A stretch of DNA of 64,000 bases from Zhihengliuella alba (lineage in GTDB: Bacteria; Actinomycetota; Actinomycetes; Actinomycetales; Micrococcaceae). The stretch covers positions 780,173 through 844,172 of the forward strand of contig NZ_BAABCJ010000002.1 of assembly GCF_039538765.1 (NCBI RefSeq), read 5' to 3'. Below the pieces are notes generated by a model, which was given only the letters and a program-made list of their open reading frames with translations, made no database searches and was not told the origin of the DNA. The translations under genes were made by a program, and so were the position numbers. Shown here one piece after another: positions 49,393 through 58,068 of the stretch; positions within the stretch are counted from its first letter, which is position 1; the number at the start of each line of letters is the position of its first letter.

Positions 49393-50855
49393 GCGACCCA
49401 CCCCCTGGCTACAATTCCGTCGATGCGGGACGTCGCGTCCTCCATGGCCTCCCGCGCTGCCTTCTGGCCCGCGAGCATGCGGGACAGTTCCGTGAAGAGC
49501 GCCGTGTCGCACTCGTTCCACATGGGGATCTTGGGCCGGAGCCCGATCCTGTCCTCCTCCCACGCGATGCCGACCGCGTCCGCGGTGAGCATGTTCGGCA
49601 TCTCCGAGGGCCGCGTCGTCGCGGCCTGGACCTCCGGCAGCGCGTAGACGGACTGCCGGGTGGGCGTTCCGCCGCCGGCGGAGGACTTCAGGTTGCTCAG
49701 TTGCGTGGCGGGCGAGGTCGCCCAGTTGACGAACAGCCAGGCGGCCCCGCGCCGGGCGCCCTCGGACATCGCGCTGATCCCGATGCCGGTGCCGCCGAAG
49801 TGATTCGCCGTGCCGGCGGGGCCCTGCGGCAGCGGCGCGTAGCCGACCTGGCCCGGCAGGGCCGCCTCGTTGGTGGCCGCGAACTCGTGCCAGTTCGGTG
49901 CCATCGCTACCTCGCCGGCGGCCAGCGCGTTGCCGACGCCGTCCCAGTCCCAGCCCAGCGACCCCGGGTGGGCGATCGAGACCAGGCGCCGGTAGAAGTC
50001 GGCGGCCTCGATCGCCTCCGGCGAATCGAGCAGGCAGGGGCCCGGATCGTCGGTGCCGCGGAGGCCCACCTGCTGGCCGTCCGGGAAGTAGTCCCCGCCG
50101 TAGGCCCAGAGGACGTTGGAGAAGTCGGCCATCAGCGAATCGTGCTGCTTGGCCTGGTGGCCGGTGCCGTAGGGCACCTCGTCCACGTTCTCGTTGATCC
50201 ACTCGGCGATCCGGAAGTACTCCTCCCAGGTCCGCTCCCCCGACGGCGTCGGGTCGAATCCGAGGTCCGCCTGCATGCGGCTGTGGTACTTCTCGAAGAG
50301 GTCCATCCGGTACTGCCAGATCATCGTCGGGCAGTCGTACGGCAGCGCGTAGATCGCGTCCGACCCGCCGAACATGCCGGTGGCCTGCAGCTGCGTCGGG
50401 ATGAAGTCCTCGAAGCCGCCCTCCAGCGGTGGGTAGGAGTCGTCCGCGGCGAACTCGCGCAGGTCCGCGAGTCCGGCCGCGTACGGGGCGAGGACCTGGT
50501 ACGGATCGGCGTAGACGACGTCGTACTGGGACTGGCCGCCGGCCAGGTCCAGCGCCACCCGCTGCACGAGCGCCTGGAGATCCAGAGTGACGATGTTGAT
50601 GTCGATGCCGGTCAACTCCTTGAACGGCTGCAGGTTCGCGGCGATCGCCGCCGTGGGCGCCGTGTTCTCCGAGATGAAGTTGATCGTGGTCCCCGCGAAC
50701 CGGCGCCACGGGTCGCCGCCCGGGCTGGGCGGCGGCACCGGCGCGGAGGCCGTCTGCCCGCAGGCGGTCAGGCCGCCCAGGGCCGCGGCCGCGAGCCCGG
50801 CCCCGCCGATGCGGAGGAGCTGCCTCCGCGTCGGCGTCGTGAGCTTGTTGTCCAT
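49389..50855 (-). CDS. Extracellular polyol/sugar-binding lipoprotein, probably Tat-exported
   Basis: 488 residues. The N-terminus TTPTRRQLLRIGGAGLAAAALGG with LTAC combines a twin-arginine motif and a lipobox. The mature part is a family 1 solute-binding protein (TINFISENTAPTAAIAANL, DVVYADPYQVLAPYAAGLAD). Presumed substrate is a sugar alcohol, from the dehydrogenases in the operon. First transporter gene; 55 bases after the SDR gene. SD GAGGAGACACC before ATG 50855. Confidence 0.9.
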   Translation of the reverse strand: MDNKLTTPTRRQLLRIGGAGLAAAALGGLTACGQTASAPVPPPSPGGDPWRRFAGTTINFISENTAPTAAIAANLQPFKELTGIDINIVTLDLQALVQRVALDLAGGQSQYDVVYADPYQVLAPYAAGLADLREFAADDSYPPLEGGFEDFIPTQLQATGMFGGSDAIYALPYDCPTMIWQYRMDLFEKYHSRMQADLGFDPTPSGERTWEEYFRIAEWINENVDEVPYGTGHQAKQHDSLMADFSNVLWAYGGDYFPDGQQVGLRGTDDPGPCLLDSPEAIEAADFYRRLVSIAHPGSLGWDWDGVGNALAAGEVAMAPNWHEFAATNEAALPGQVGYAPLPQGPAGTANHFGGTGIGISAMSEGARRGAAWLFVNWATSPATQLSNLKSSAGGGTPTRQSVYALPEVQAATTRPSEMPNMLTADAVGIAWEEDRIGLRPKIPMWNECDTALFTELSRMLAGQKAAREAMEDATSRIDGIVARGWVA

Positions 50856-50910
50856 GGTGTCTCCTCAGTTCTCGCCCGCTCGGGGCGCGTACCACTGGAT
50901 GGGTCTGGGG

Positions 50911-51789
50911 TCAGAAGAGGGTGTAGCCGCCGTCGGCGACGAGCACCGTGCCCGTGGTGAAGGTCGAGGCGTCGCTGGCCAGGTAGATCACCGAGGGCGC
51001 GATCTCCTCCGGCGTGGCCGCCCGCTGCATGGGCGCGTCGTCGATCCAGCGGGGCTTGAACCGGGGGTCGTCCACGGGCGCCATGTCCGTCCCCACGTAG
51101 CCGGGGGCGAGCGCGTTGACGCGGACGTTGTACGGGGCCCACTCGGCGGCCAGGCTCTTGGTGAGCTGGTGGACGGCCGCCTTGGAGGCGTTGTAGGCGG
51201 GCTGCCACTGCGGGCGGTTGACGATCTGCGCCGAGATCGAGCCGATGTTGACGATGTTCCCGGCCCGCTGCTCCACGAAGTGCCGGCCGAAGACCTGGGA
51301 GCACTTCCACAGGGCGTTGACGTTCACGTCGAGGACGGAGTCCCACTCCTCGTCCGCCACCTCCAGCGCCGGCCGGTGGATGCAGGTCCCCGCGTTGTTC
51401 ACGAGGACGTCCACCCGGCCGAAGTCGGCCAGGACATCGGCGAGGAGGCGTTCGACGTCGTCGCGCCGCGTGACGTCCACCCGGTAGGCGCGCGCCCGCA
51501 CGCCGCGCGACTCGAGGTCCGCGAGCGCGGCCGCCGTGCTCCCGGTGTCTCCGCCGCCGTCGGAGGTCCCCGGGCCGGTGGCGGTCCCCGGGCCGGAGGC
51601 GGTCCCGCCGTCGGCATCTGCTCCGGGAGAGGTCCCGCCGGAAGCCCCGTCGTCGATGCTGCGGGCGGCGATCGCCACGTCGGCGCCGGCGTCCGCCAGG
51701 GCCCGGGCGAACGCCGCGCCGAGCCCACGCGTTCCGCCGGTCACCACGGCGACGCGGCCTGCCAGCCCGAAAGTCTCCTGCAAATTCAT
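50911..51789 (-). CDS. SDR-family polyol/sugar oxidoreductase with Gly-rich insertion
   Basis: 292 residues. TGGTRGLGAAFARALADAGA is the TGxxxGxG motif, VNNAG follows, and YNASKAAVHQL gives the YxxxK catalytic pair with the upstream Ser in IGSISAQ. The C-terminal MQRAATPEEIAPSVIYLASD and TVLVADGGYTLF are standard. Classical SDRs have about 250 residues; here about 40 extra Gly/Thr/Asp residues are inserted after the second beta strand (residues about 50-85), coded in part by an 18-bp duplication (51565-51600). ATG 51789. First gene of the polyol operon, divergent from the AraC gene. Confidence 0.87.
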   Translation of the reverse strand: MNLQETFGLAGRVAVVTGGTRGLGAAFARALADAGADVAIAARSIDDGASGGTSPGADADGGTASGPGTATGPGTSDGGGDTGSTAAALADLESRGVRARAYRVDVTRRDDVERLLADVLADFGRVDVLVNNAGTCIHRPALEVADEEWDSVLDVNVNALWKCSQVFGRHFVEQRAGNIVNIGSISAQIVNRPQWQPAYNASKAAVHQLTKSLAAEWAPYNVRVNALAPGYVGTDMAPVDDPRFKPRWIDDAPMQRAATPEEIAPSVIYLASDASTFTTGTVLVADGGYTLF

Positions 51790-51953
51790 ACCGGTCAGCC
51801 TCTCTGGTCCACGGACACCCGCCCGGTGCTGTGCGCACTCCGGGGCGCGGGCGTTTCTCCTGCCCCTCGAATCTAGGACCGGGCGGGGAGTGTGACTAGC
51901 GTCTCTCCAGTCCGGAACTGATACTTTCTTGCACCGCTGTGACGTGGGCGACG

Positions 51954-51959
51954 TAGGCT
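51954..51959 (+). promoter_or_regulatory. -10 element TAGGCT for a leaderless message
   Basis: TAGGCT is followed by six bases and ATG 51966. TTGCAC (51929-51934) is a possible -35, with a long 19-base spacer. Confidence 0.45.
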
Positions 51960-51965
51960 GGGGGC

Positions 51966-52919
51966 ATGGCCCGTTCCCTGCTCGACCGTGCCGCAGCACC
52001 CGCCGCGCCCGCCGCATCCGTAGCACCCGCCGCGCCCGCCGCATCCGTGGCGGCCGACGCGCGGCCCGCGATGCGCGAGGTCGTCCCGCACGATCCCCGG
52101 CACTCCGCCCGCTGGCACCAGCACGACTACCCGGGGGTGTTCGCGCGCTGGAACTACCACCCCGAGTACGAGCTGCACCTGGCCCGCCGGCACGGCCAGT
52201 ACATCGTCGGCGGGAGCGTCGGCCACTTCGAGCACGGCCAGCTGGTCCTGGTGGGACCGAACATCCCGCACGAGTGGCTGACGCAGGTGCCCCCGGGCGA
52301 GGTCCTCGAGGACTCGGACGTGGTCCTGCAGTTCCGGCACGAGTGGCTGCAGGAATGCGAGCTGCTCCTGCCCGAGCTCGGCGAGCTCGGCGACCTGTGG
52401 GCCAGGGCCAGGTTCGGCGTCGAGTTCGGCGGCGCCACCGCCGAGGACGCTGCCCGGCTGCTCGAGGCGGTCGGGGCCACCACCGGCATGGACCGGCTGC
52501 TGAGCATGCTGGACCTGTTCCGCCGGCTGGCGGAGGCTCCCGAGGGCGAGTACCGGCTGCTCACCGACGGGTGGGTGCCGCCGGCGAACACCCCGGACGC
52601 GCAGGAGATCGTCGGACGCGCGCTGAACTACGTCTCCGAGAACCTGACGGGCGACATCCGGCTGTCCGAGGCGGCACGCATGGCCGGCATGTCCGACTCC
52701 GCGTTCTCCCGGTACTTCGCCCGGGCCAGCGGCCAGAACTTCGCGGCCATGGTGCGCCGGCTGCGCATCGCCCACGCCAGCAAGCTCCTCCTGGGCACGT
52801 CGCTGCCGGTCGCCCGGATCGCCCACCAGGTCGGGTACTCCAACCTCTCCAACTTCAACCGCCAGTTCCGCCGGGAGACCGGGCTGACGCCCACGCGGTA
52901 CCGCCGATCGGCCCGCTGA
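51966..52919 (+). CDS. AraC-family regulator of the polyol operon
   Basis: 317 residues. An N-terminal cupin-like sensing domain (FARWNYHPEYELHLARRHGQ, LVLVGPNIPHEWLTQ) and a C-terminal pair of HTH motifs (LTGDIRLSEAARMAGMSDSAFSRYF and IAHQVGYSNLSNFNRQFRRE with the final PTRYR). Between residues 10 and 30 an exact 27-bp duplication encodes APAAPAASV twice. It is divergent from the SDR gene and likely activates that operon when the polyol is present. Leaderless start. Confidence 0.88.
   Translation: MARSLLDRAAAPAAPAASVAPAAPAASVAADARPAMREVVPHDPRHSARWHQHDYPGVFARWNYHPEYELHLARRHGQYIVGGSVGHFEHGQLVLVGPNIPHEWLTQVPPGEVLEDSDVVLQFRHEWLQECELLLPELGELGDLWARARFGVEFGGATAEDAARLLEAVGATTGMDRLLSMLDLFRRLAEAPEGEYRLLTDGWVPPANTPDAQEIVGRALNYVSENLTGDIRLSEAARMAGMSDSAFSRYFARASGQNFAAMVRRLRIAHASKLLLGTSLPVARIAHQVGYSNLSNFNRQFRRETGLTPTRYRRSAR
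51995..52048 (+). repeat. Exact 27-bp tandem duplication in the AraC gene
   Basis: 51995-52021 and 52022-52048 are identical and in frame, adding nine Ala/Pro-rich residues. Confidence 0.85.
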
Positions 52920-53099
52920 GCCGGACCTGTGCCCCTCCCGGGGCGCACCCGGCGCAGGCGCCCACCCGGGCGTCGCTCCGCTGCAGGCTCGCCTCGTGCG
53001 GCCGCCGTCGTTAGTCTTCGTCCCAGGGGGACCTGCGGGACTCCCGTCGTCGGACGACGCCGGACGACGCCGAAAGCAGCCGAACGAAGGAGTTCGCAC

Positions 53100-54344
53100 A
53101 TGACTTCTGCACAGACGGGTCCGCGTCTGGCCCGCCGCGCCGCCGGCTTCACGCCGTCCGCGGTCCGCGACGTCTGGGAGCTTTCCCTGCAGCCCGGCAT
53201 GATCTCGCTGGCCGGCGGGAATCCCGATCTCTCCCTCATGGACCTCGACTGGATGGCCGAGGCGGCCGCCGAGGCCATCGCGACCCGGGCGGGGAGCACC
53301 CTCCAGTACGGCTCCGGGCCGGGCGAGGCGGCGCTCCGGGAGGCCATCCCGGAGGTCATGGCGGCCGAGGGGATCCTGGCCGCACCGGAGTCCATCCAGG
53401 TGACCAGCGGCTCCCAGATGGGCCTGGACCTGATCGTGAAGCTCCTCTGCGACCCCGGCGACACGGTGGTCGCTGAGGGGCCCACCTACGTGGGCGCGCT
53501 GGGCGTCTTCGGCGGCGCGGGCGTGCAGGTCCGGCACGTCGCGATGGACCACGACGGGATGGTCCCGGAGGACCTGGAACGGCTGCTCGAGGAGCTCGCC
53601 GCCGCGTCCCGGCTGCCGCGATTCGTCTACACCGTCCCCAACTTCCACAACCCGACGGGCATCACCCTGGCGACCGCACGCCGCCGTGCCGTGGTGGAGG
53701 TCTGCCGGCGCTTCGGCGTCCCGATCGTCGAGGACAACCCCTACGGCCTCCTGAGCTTCACCGAGGCGACGCGACCGTCGCTGCACGGGCTGGACCCGGA
53801 CAATGTCCTGTACCTCGGCTCGTTCTCCAAGATCCTCTCCCCCGGCCTGCGCGTCGGCTGGGTCTGCGCGCCGCCGTGGCTGCGCCGCGAGCTCCAGCTG
53901 GCCGCGGAGTCGACGACGATCAGCGCCTCGGGTCTGAGCCAGGCCCTGGCGACGGCCTTCGTCCGGCAGACGCCCTGGCGGGAGTCGGTCGCCGCCGTGG
54001 CCGCGCGCTACGCCGAGCGCGCCGACGCGCTCTGCCGCGCCCTCGAGGACTCGCTGCCGGAGGGCGCCTCCTTCAGCCGGCCCGCGTTCAGCCGGCCGGA
54101 GGGCGGGTTCTTCAGCTGGGTCACGCTGCCGGAGCACTGGCGGGCGAACGAGCTGCTCGAGGCCGCGCTGGAGCGGAACGTGGTGTTCATCCAGGGCGCC
54201 TCCTTCTTCACGGACGGGCAGGGCGCCCACCAGCTGCGGCTCGCGTTCTGCTCGGTGCCGCCGGACGGCCTGCGGGAGGGCGTGCGCCGTCTCGCCGGCG
54301 CCATGGAGCAGTACGCAGCGGAGCTGGCGGCCGACCCGGCGTAG
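53100..54344 (+). CDS. PLP-dependent aminotransferase (2-aminoadipate/aromatic type, fold I)
   Basis: 414 residues. ISLAGGNPDLSLMDLDWMAE, QYGSGPGEAALREAI and EDNPYGLLSF are typical of the LysN/ARO8-like class; the PLP lysine is Lys244 in LGSFSKILSPGLRVGWV, and YTVPNFHNPTGITL holds the Asn. It lacks a GntR DNA-binding half, so it is an enzyme and not a MocR regulator. Substrate range (amino adipate, leucine, aromatic) cannot be fixed. ATG 53100 has GAAGGAG upstream. Confidence 0.87.
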   Translation: MTSAQTGPRLARRAAGFTPSAVRDVWELSLQPGMISLAGGNPDLSLMDLDWMAEAAAEAIATRAGSTLQYGSGPGEAALREAIPEVMAAEGILAAPESIQVTSGSQMGLDLIVKLLCDPGDTVVAEGPTYVGALGVFGGAGVQVRHVAMDHDGMVPEDLERLLEELAAASRLPRFVYTVPNFHNPTGITLATARRRAVVEVCRRFGVPIVEDNPYGLLSFTEATRPSLHGLDPDNVLYLGSFSKILSPGLRVGWVCAPPWLRRELQLAAESTTISASGLSQALATAFVRQTPWRESVAAVAARYAERADALCRALEDSLPEGASFSRPAFSRPEGGFFSWVTLPEHWRANELLEAALERNVVFIQGASFFTDGQGAHQLRLAFCSVPPDGLREGVRRLAGAMEQYAAELAADPA

Positions 54345-54429
54345 GCACGCGGGGCGGTGACGACCGGCGGCAGTCGGCGACGATGGCGGCCGTCAGCGGC
54401 GCGACGGCGTACGACGGCGCGGGAGACCC

Positions 54430-55866
54430 TCAGCGGCCGCGGGCGAACCGCTTCACGTCGACTGCGGGGTCGGCGAGCTGGACCGGGTCCACGACGATGC
54501 CGCGGTCGATGATGCGGCGCGCGGCGCGGATCAGCGCTCCGCCGTCGATCGCGGCGGCGCCGATCATGGTCCCGTCGGCCCCGAGGCGGAAGGCCGCCAC
54601 GAGGGGTCCCCGCTCCGCGGACGCACCACCGGCGGCAGCCTCGGTCGAGGGCTCTGTGCCCGGGGCTCCCCCGCCAGCGTTCCCCACGGCTCCCTCAGCG
54701 CCCACGGCTTCGGCTTCGGCTTCGGCCGCAGCGAAGCGCAGGACAGTGGTCTCGCCGCCGACCATGCTCCCCACGCCCTCGACGTGCACGCCGTACCGGT
54801 CGGACCAGAACCAGGGCGCGCCGTGCTGCGGCAGCGGCAGGCCGAGCAGGGCCGCGGCGGCCGTGGTCCCGCTGTGCATGGCGTGCTCCCAGTGCTCGGC
54901 CCGGCGCCGCAGCGTCCCGTCGGCCGCACGGGTCCGCGCCGCGTCGCCGACCGCGTACACACGCGGATGGCTGGTGAGCTGGGACGGATCGACGACGACG
55001 CCGTCGTCCACCTCCAGGCCTGCGGCCTCGGCGAGCGCCGTGTCGGGGCGGACGCCGATGCCCACCAGGACGACGTCGGCCGGGACCGTGAGCCCGAGGT
55101 CGCCGGGCGCGCCCGGGGCGGTGGATGTCGGCTCGGCGGCGCTGGAGGCGCCGGCACGCGGCGCAGCGGGGCTCGCCGCGTCTGGGTCCACGTGGACGCT
55201 GAACCCCTCCGCGTGGCGCTCGATCGCGCTGGGCACCGCAGTGATGACGCGGACGCCGTGCTCGGCGTGCATGTCGTGGAGGCGCCGGGCGATCTCCGGG
55301 CCGACCGCCGGGACCAGGGGCGGGTCCACGGGCTCGATCAGCGTGGTCTCGGCTCCGAGCGCCGCGGCCGCGGAGGCGACCTCGGCACCGATGAGGCCGG
55401 CGCCGACCACCACGAGGCGACGGCCCGGCGAGAGCTCGGCCCGCAGCCGGTCGGCGTCGTCGCGGGTCCGCAGCGCCAGGACGTCCGGCAGGTCACCGCC
55501 GGGGACAGGGAGCCGGCGCGGCGTCCCGCCGGTGGCGAGGACGATCCGGTCCGCCGCGATCTCCCGGCCGTCGTCGAGCAGGACAGCGCCGCAGTCCGGG
55601 CGGATCTCGCGGACGCGTCCGGCGTGGAGGTCCACACGGTTCTCGACGAACCAGTCGGGCGGGGAGAGCAGGATGTCCTCGCCCGACTTCTCGCCGAGGA
55701 GGTACCCCTTGCTCAGGGGCGGGCGGTCGTAGGGCAGGCCGTCGGGGTCGACGAGCGTCAGCGAGCCCGCGTAGCCGTGCCGGCGCAGCTCGCGCAGCAC
55801 CGTGAGGCCGGCGACTCCGCCGCCGACCACCACGATCGAGTCGATGCCCCTGCCGTTCGTCTCCAT
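54430..55866 (-). CDS. FAD/NAD(P)-dependent ferredoxin reductase
   Basis: 478 residues. FAD motif VVVGGGVAGLTVLRELRRHG, then RPPLSKGYLLG, the NAD(P) motif LVVVGAGLIGAEVASAAAALGA and the second FAD block VYAVGDAARTR. It resembles the reductase component of ring-hydroxylating oxygenases and P450 systems. Two Ala/Gly/Pro-rich insertions (about 235-255 and near the C-terminus about 395-430) enlarge it from the usual 400. It follows the Rieske ferredoxin gene by 46 bases in the same direction and presumably feeds it electrons. Confidence 0.87.
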   Translation of the reverse strand: METNGRGIDSIVVVGGGVAGLTVLRELRRHGYAGSLTLVDPDGLPYDRPPLSKGYLLGEKSGEDILLSPPDWFVENRVDLHAGRVREIRPDCGAVLLDDGREIAADRIVLATGGTPRRLPVPGGDLPDVLALRTRDDADRLRAELSPGRRLVVVGAGLIGAEVASAAAALGAETTLIEPVDPPLVPAVGPEIARRLHDMHAEHGVRVITAVPSAIERHAEGFSVHVDPDAASPAAPRAGASSAAEPTSTAPGAPGDLGLTVPADVVLVGIGVRPDTALAEAAGLEVDDGVVVDPSQLTSHPRVYAVGDAARTRAADGTLRRRAEHWEHAMHSGTTAAAALLGLPLPQHGAPWFWSDRYGVHVEGVGSMVGGETTVLRFAAAEAEAEAVGAEGAVGNAGGGAPGTEPSTEAAAGGASAERGPLVAAFRLGADGTMIGAAAIDGGALIRAARRIIDRGIVVDPVQLADPAVDVKRFARGR

Positions 55867-55912
55867 CGCCCCGGTCTCCGTCCTCGCCGCTTGCACTCGA
55901 TGACCGGCCGGC

Positions 55913-56248
55913 TCAGGGAGCCTGGTTCGGGTACAGCACCAGATCGCCGTCGACGACCTCGACCTTGTGCGGGCGGACGCCGACGGTGGCGGGCATGCAC
56001 GTGGCCTCGCCGGTCTTCAGGCAGAACCGGGCGGAGTGCAGCGGGCACTCGATCTCGGTGCCCTCGATCCAGCCGTCGGCGAGCGAGGCGGTCTCGTGCG
56101 TGCACGTGTCGTCGAGTGCGTAGAAGCTGCCGTCCTCGGCGTGGAAGATCGTCACGTCGTCGTCGGTCCCGATCTCCTCGGACGGGACCACGCGGGCCTC
56201 GCCCTCCTCGATCTCGGCGGCCGGGCCGAGGTTGATGGCGTCGCTCAT
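55913..56248 (-). CDS. Rieske [2Fe-2S] ferredoxin of a non-heme iron oxygenase
   Basis: 111 residues. Cluster ligands are Cys49-x-His51 (DTCTHET) and Cys68-x2-His71 (CPLHSARF), the order of bacterial Rieske ferredoxins such as BphF or NirD-like proteins. AAGGAG site before ATG 56248. With the adjoining reductase it forms an electron-transfer pair, but no oxygenase alpha or beta subunit is in the window; another oxygenase or desaturase must be the partner. Confidence 0.92.
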   Translation of the reverse strand: MSDAINLGPAAEIEEGEARVVPSEEIGTDDDVTIFHAEDGSFYALDDTCTHETASLADGWIEGTEIECPLHSARFCLKTGEATCMPATVGVRPHKVEVVDGDLVLYPNQAP

Positions 56249-56576
56249 GGTGGTGCTCCTTCTGTGGTTCCGCGGGGTGCCAGCTGCCTGCACGCGCACC
56301 CTCACGTTACCTGTTCCGGGGCATCTCGTGGCGGCGGCCGGGTGCCGGTGGGCAGGGTCGCCGGCGGCTGCCGCGCGCCGGGCGCAGCCGGCTCCGCCGC
56401 TGGGACGCTCGGGCCCACGGTGCATCTCCGCGTGAGGGCGGCGTCAAGAAGGGCGAGCGGGGCGTTAGCACGGCATTAAGAACGCCCCACGCACGGCACT
56501 CGGAGGCGTGGACTGTCCCATGGCGCCGACGGAACGGTCGGCTCCGCAGGCAGGACGAGAGCAGAGGAGCAGGACC

Positions 56577-57992
56577 GTGGCCGGGGCCGTACAGTCTCCA
56601 CACCGGGATCCGGTCCGCCGGACCGTCCGGGCGCAGTGGTCGGCCGCGGCCGGCCGGCTGAAGCGATTCTTCCTGCAGAACCCCGTGCGACTGGTCCCGG
56701 TGGGGTTCCTCGCCGTCATCCTCCTCGGGGCCGCGATGCTGATGCTGCCGGCGTCCCGGGCCGATGCGGACGCACCGGTGCTCATGCCCGCCCTCTTCAC
56801 CTCGTTCTCCGCCGTCTGTGTCACGGGGCTCATCACCGTCGACACGTCGTCGTTCTGGACGCCGTTCGGGCAGACGGTCATCCTGGCGCTGATCCAGGTC
56901 GGCGGGTTCGGCATCATGACGCTGAGCACGCTGCTGGCACTGGTGATCCGGAAGCGCCTGACCGTGCGCACGCAGCTCGCCGCCGCCTCGGAGACCCACA
57001 CGCTCAATCTCGGCGACGTGCGCCGCGTCCTCCTGCGCGTCGCGCAGATCTCGCTGACCGTGGAGGCCGCCGTGGCCGCCGTCCTGACCGTCCGCTTCTG
57101 GATGGTCTACGACCATCCCCCCGGCACGGCGGTCTGGCACGGCGTCTTCCACGCCGTCTCGGCGTTCAACAATGCGGGATTCTCCGTCTTCAGCGACAGC
57201 CTCGTGGGGTACGTGGCGGACCCCTGGATCATCCTGCCCGTGAGCGCGGCATTGATCGTCGGGGGCCTGGGGTTCCCCGTTATCATCGAGCTGCTGAGCC
57301 GGCCCAGGACCCACAGGCTTCCCTCGATGCACCTCCGCCTGACCCTCTGGGGGACGGCGGTCCTGCTGTCCTCGGGCATGCTGGTCTTCGCCCTGCTCGA
57401 GTGGAACCGGCCCGAGACCCTCGGGGGCCTGACCGTCGGCGGTAAGCTCCTGGGCGCGTTCGGGCTGACGGCCTTCCCGCGCACCGCCGGGTTCAACAGC
57501 ATCGACTACGGCCAGGCCTCGTCCGAGACGCTGCTGCTGACCGACACCCTCATGTTCATCGGCGGCGGCAGCGCCGGCACCGCCGGCGGCATCAAGATCA
57601 CCACCTTCCTCATCCTGGCCTTCGCCATCTGGAACGAGGTCCGCGGCCACGACCAGGTGCTCGTGGGGGCGCGTGCGATCAGTTCCTCGGTCCAGCGTCA
57701 GGCGCTGTCCGTGGCCCTGATGGGCGTCGGCTCCGTCCTGCTGGGCACCGTCGCCCTGCTGGCCCTGACGGATCACGACCTCGAATCGGTCCTCTTCGAG
57801 TGCGTCTCCGCCTTCGCGACCGTGGGCTTGTCCACGGGCATCACGGGCGATCTGCCCGCGACGGGCGAGCTGGTGCTGATCGGCCTGATGTTCATGGGCC
57901 GCGTCGGGACCATCACCATCGCGGCCGCCCTGGCGCTGCGCACACGGCGGCTCCTCTACCGGTTGCCGGAGGAACGGCCGATCATCGGGTGA
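56577..57992 (+). CDS. TrkH/KtrB-family potassium channel subunit
   Basis: 471 residues with the four M1-P-M2 repeats of Trk/Ktr subunits. Selectivity-filter segments with the conserved Gly are SAVCVTGLITVD, AFNNAGFSVF, AFPRTAGFNSID and AFATVGLSTGITGD, and the gate-loop region GGGSAGTAGGIKITTF is present. It takes up K+ with Na+ or H+. GTG 56577 has GGAG seven bases upstream, so it is preferred over GTG 56508. No ktrA/trkA gene follows; instead the next two genes encode a KdpD-like kinase and KdpE, 76 bases downstream. Confidence 0.88.
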   Translation: MAGAVQSPHRDPVRRTVRAQWSAAAGRLKRFFLQNPVRLVPVGFLAVILLGAAMLMLPASRADADAPVLMPALFTSFSAVCVTGLITVDTSSFWTPFGQTVILALIQVGGFGIMTLSTLLALVIRKRLTVRTQLAAASETHTLNLGDVRRVLLRVAQISLTVEAAVAAVLTVRFWMVYDHPPGTAVWHGVFHAVSAFNNAGFSVFSDSLVGYVADPWIILPVSAALIVGGLGFPVIIELLSRPRTHRLPSMHLRLTLWGTAVLLSSGMLVFALLEWNRPETLGGLTVGGKLLGAFGLTAFPRTAGFNSIDYGQASSETLLLTDTLMFIGGGSAGTAGGIKITTFLILAFAIWNEVRGHDQVLVGARAISSSVQRQALSVALMGVGSVLLGTVALLALTDHDLESVLFECVSAFATVGLSTGITGDLPATGELVLIGLMFMGRVGTITIAAALALRTRRLLYRLPEERPIIG

Positions 57993-58068
57993 CGGGCCGG
58001 GGATACTGGGAGGCAGAGGGCGGGGACGGGATGACCCGTCCCGCAGGGACCATGCGCAGGAGGCGACC

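Noticed and set aside
53100..54344. MocR-type (GntR plus aminotransferase) regulator
   Set aside because: The protein starts directly with the aminotransferase domain and has no winged-helix half.
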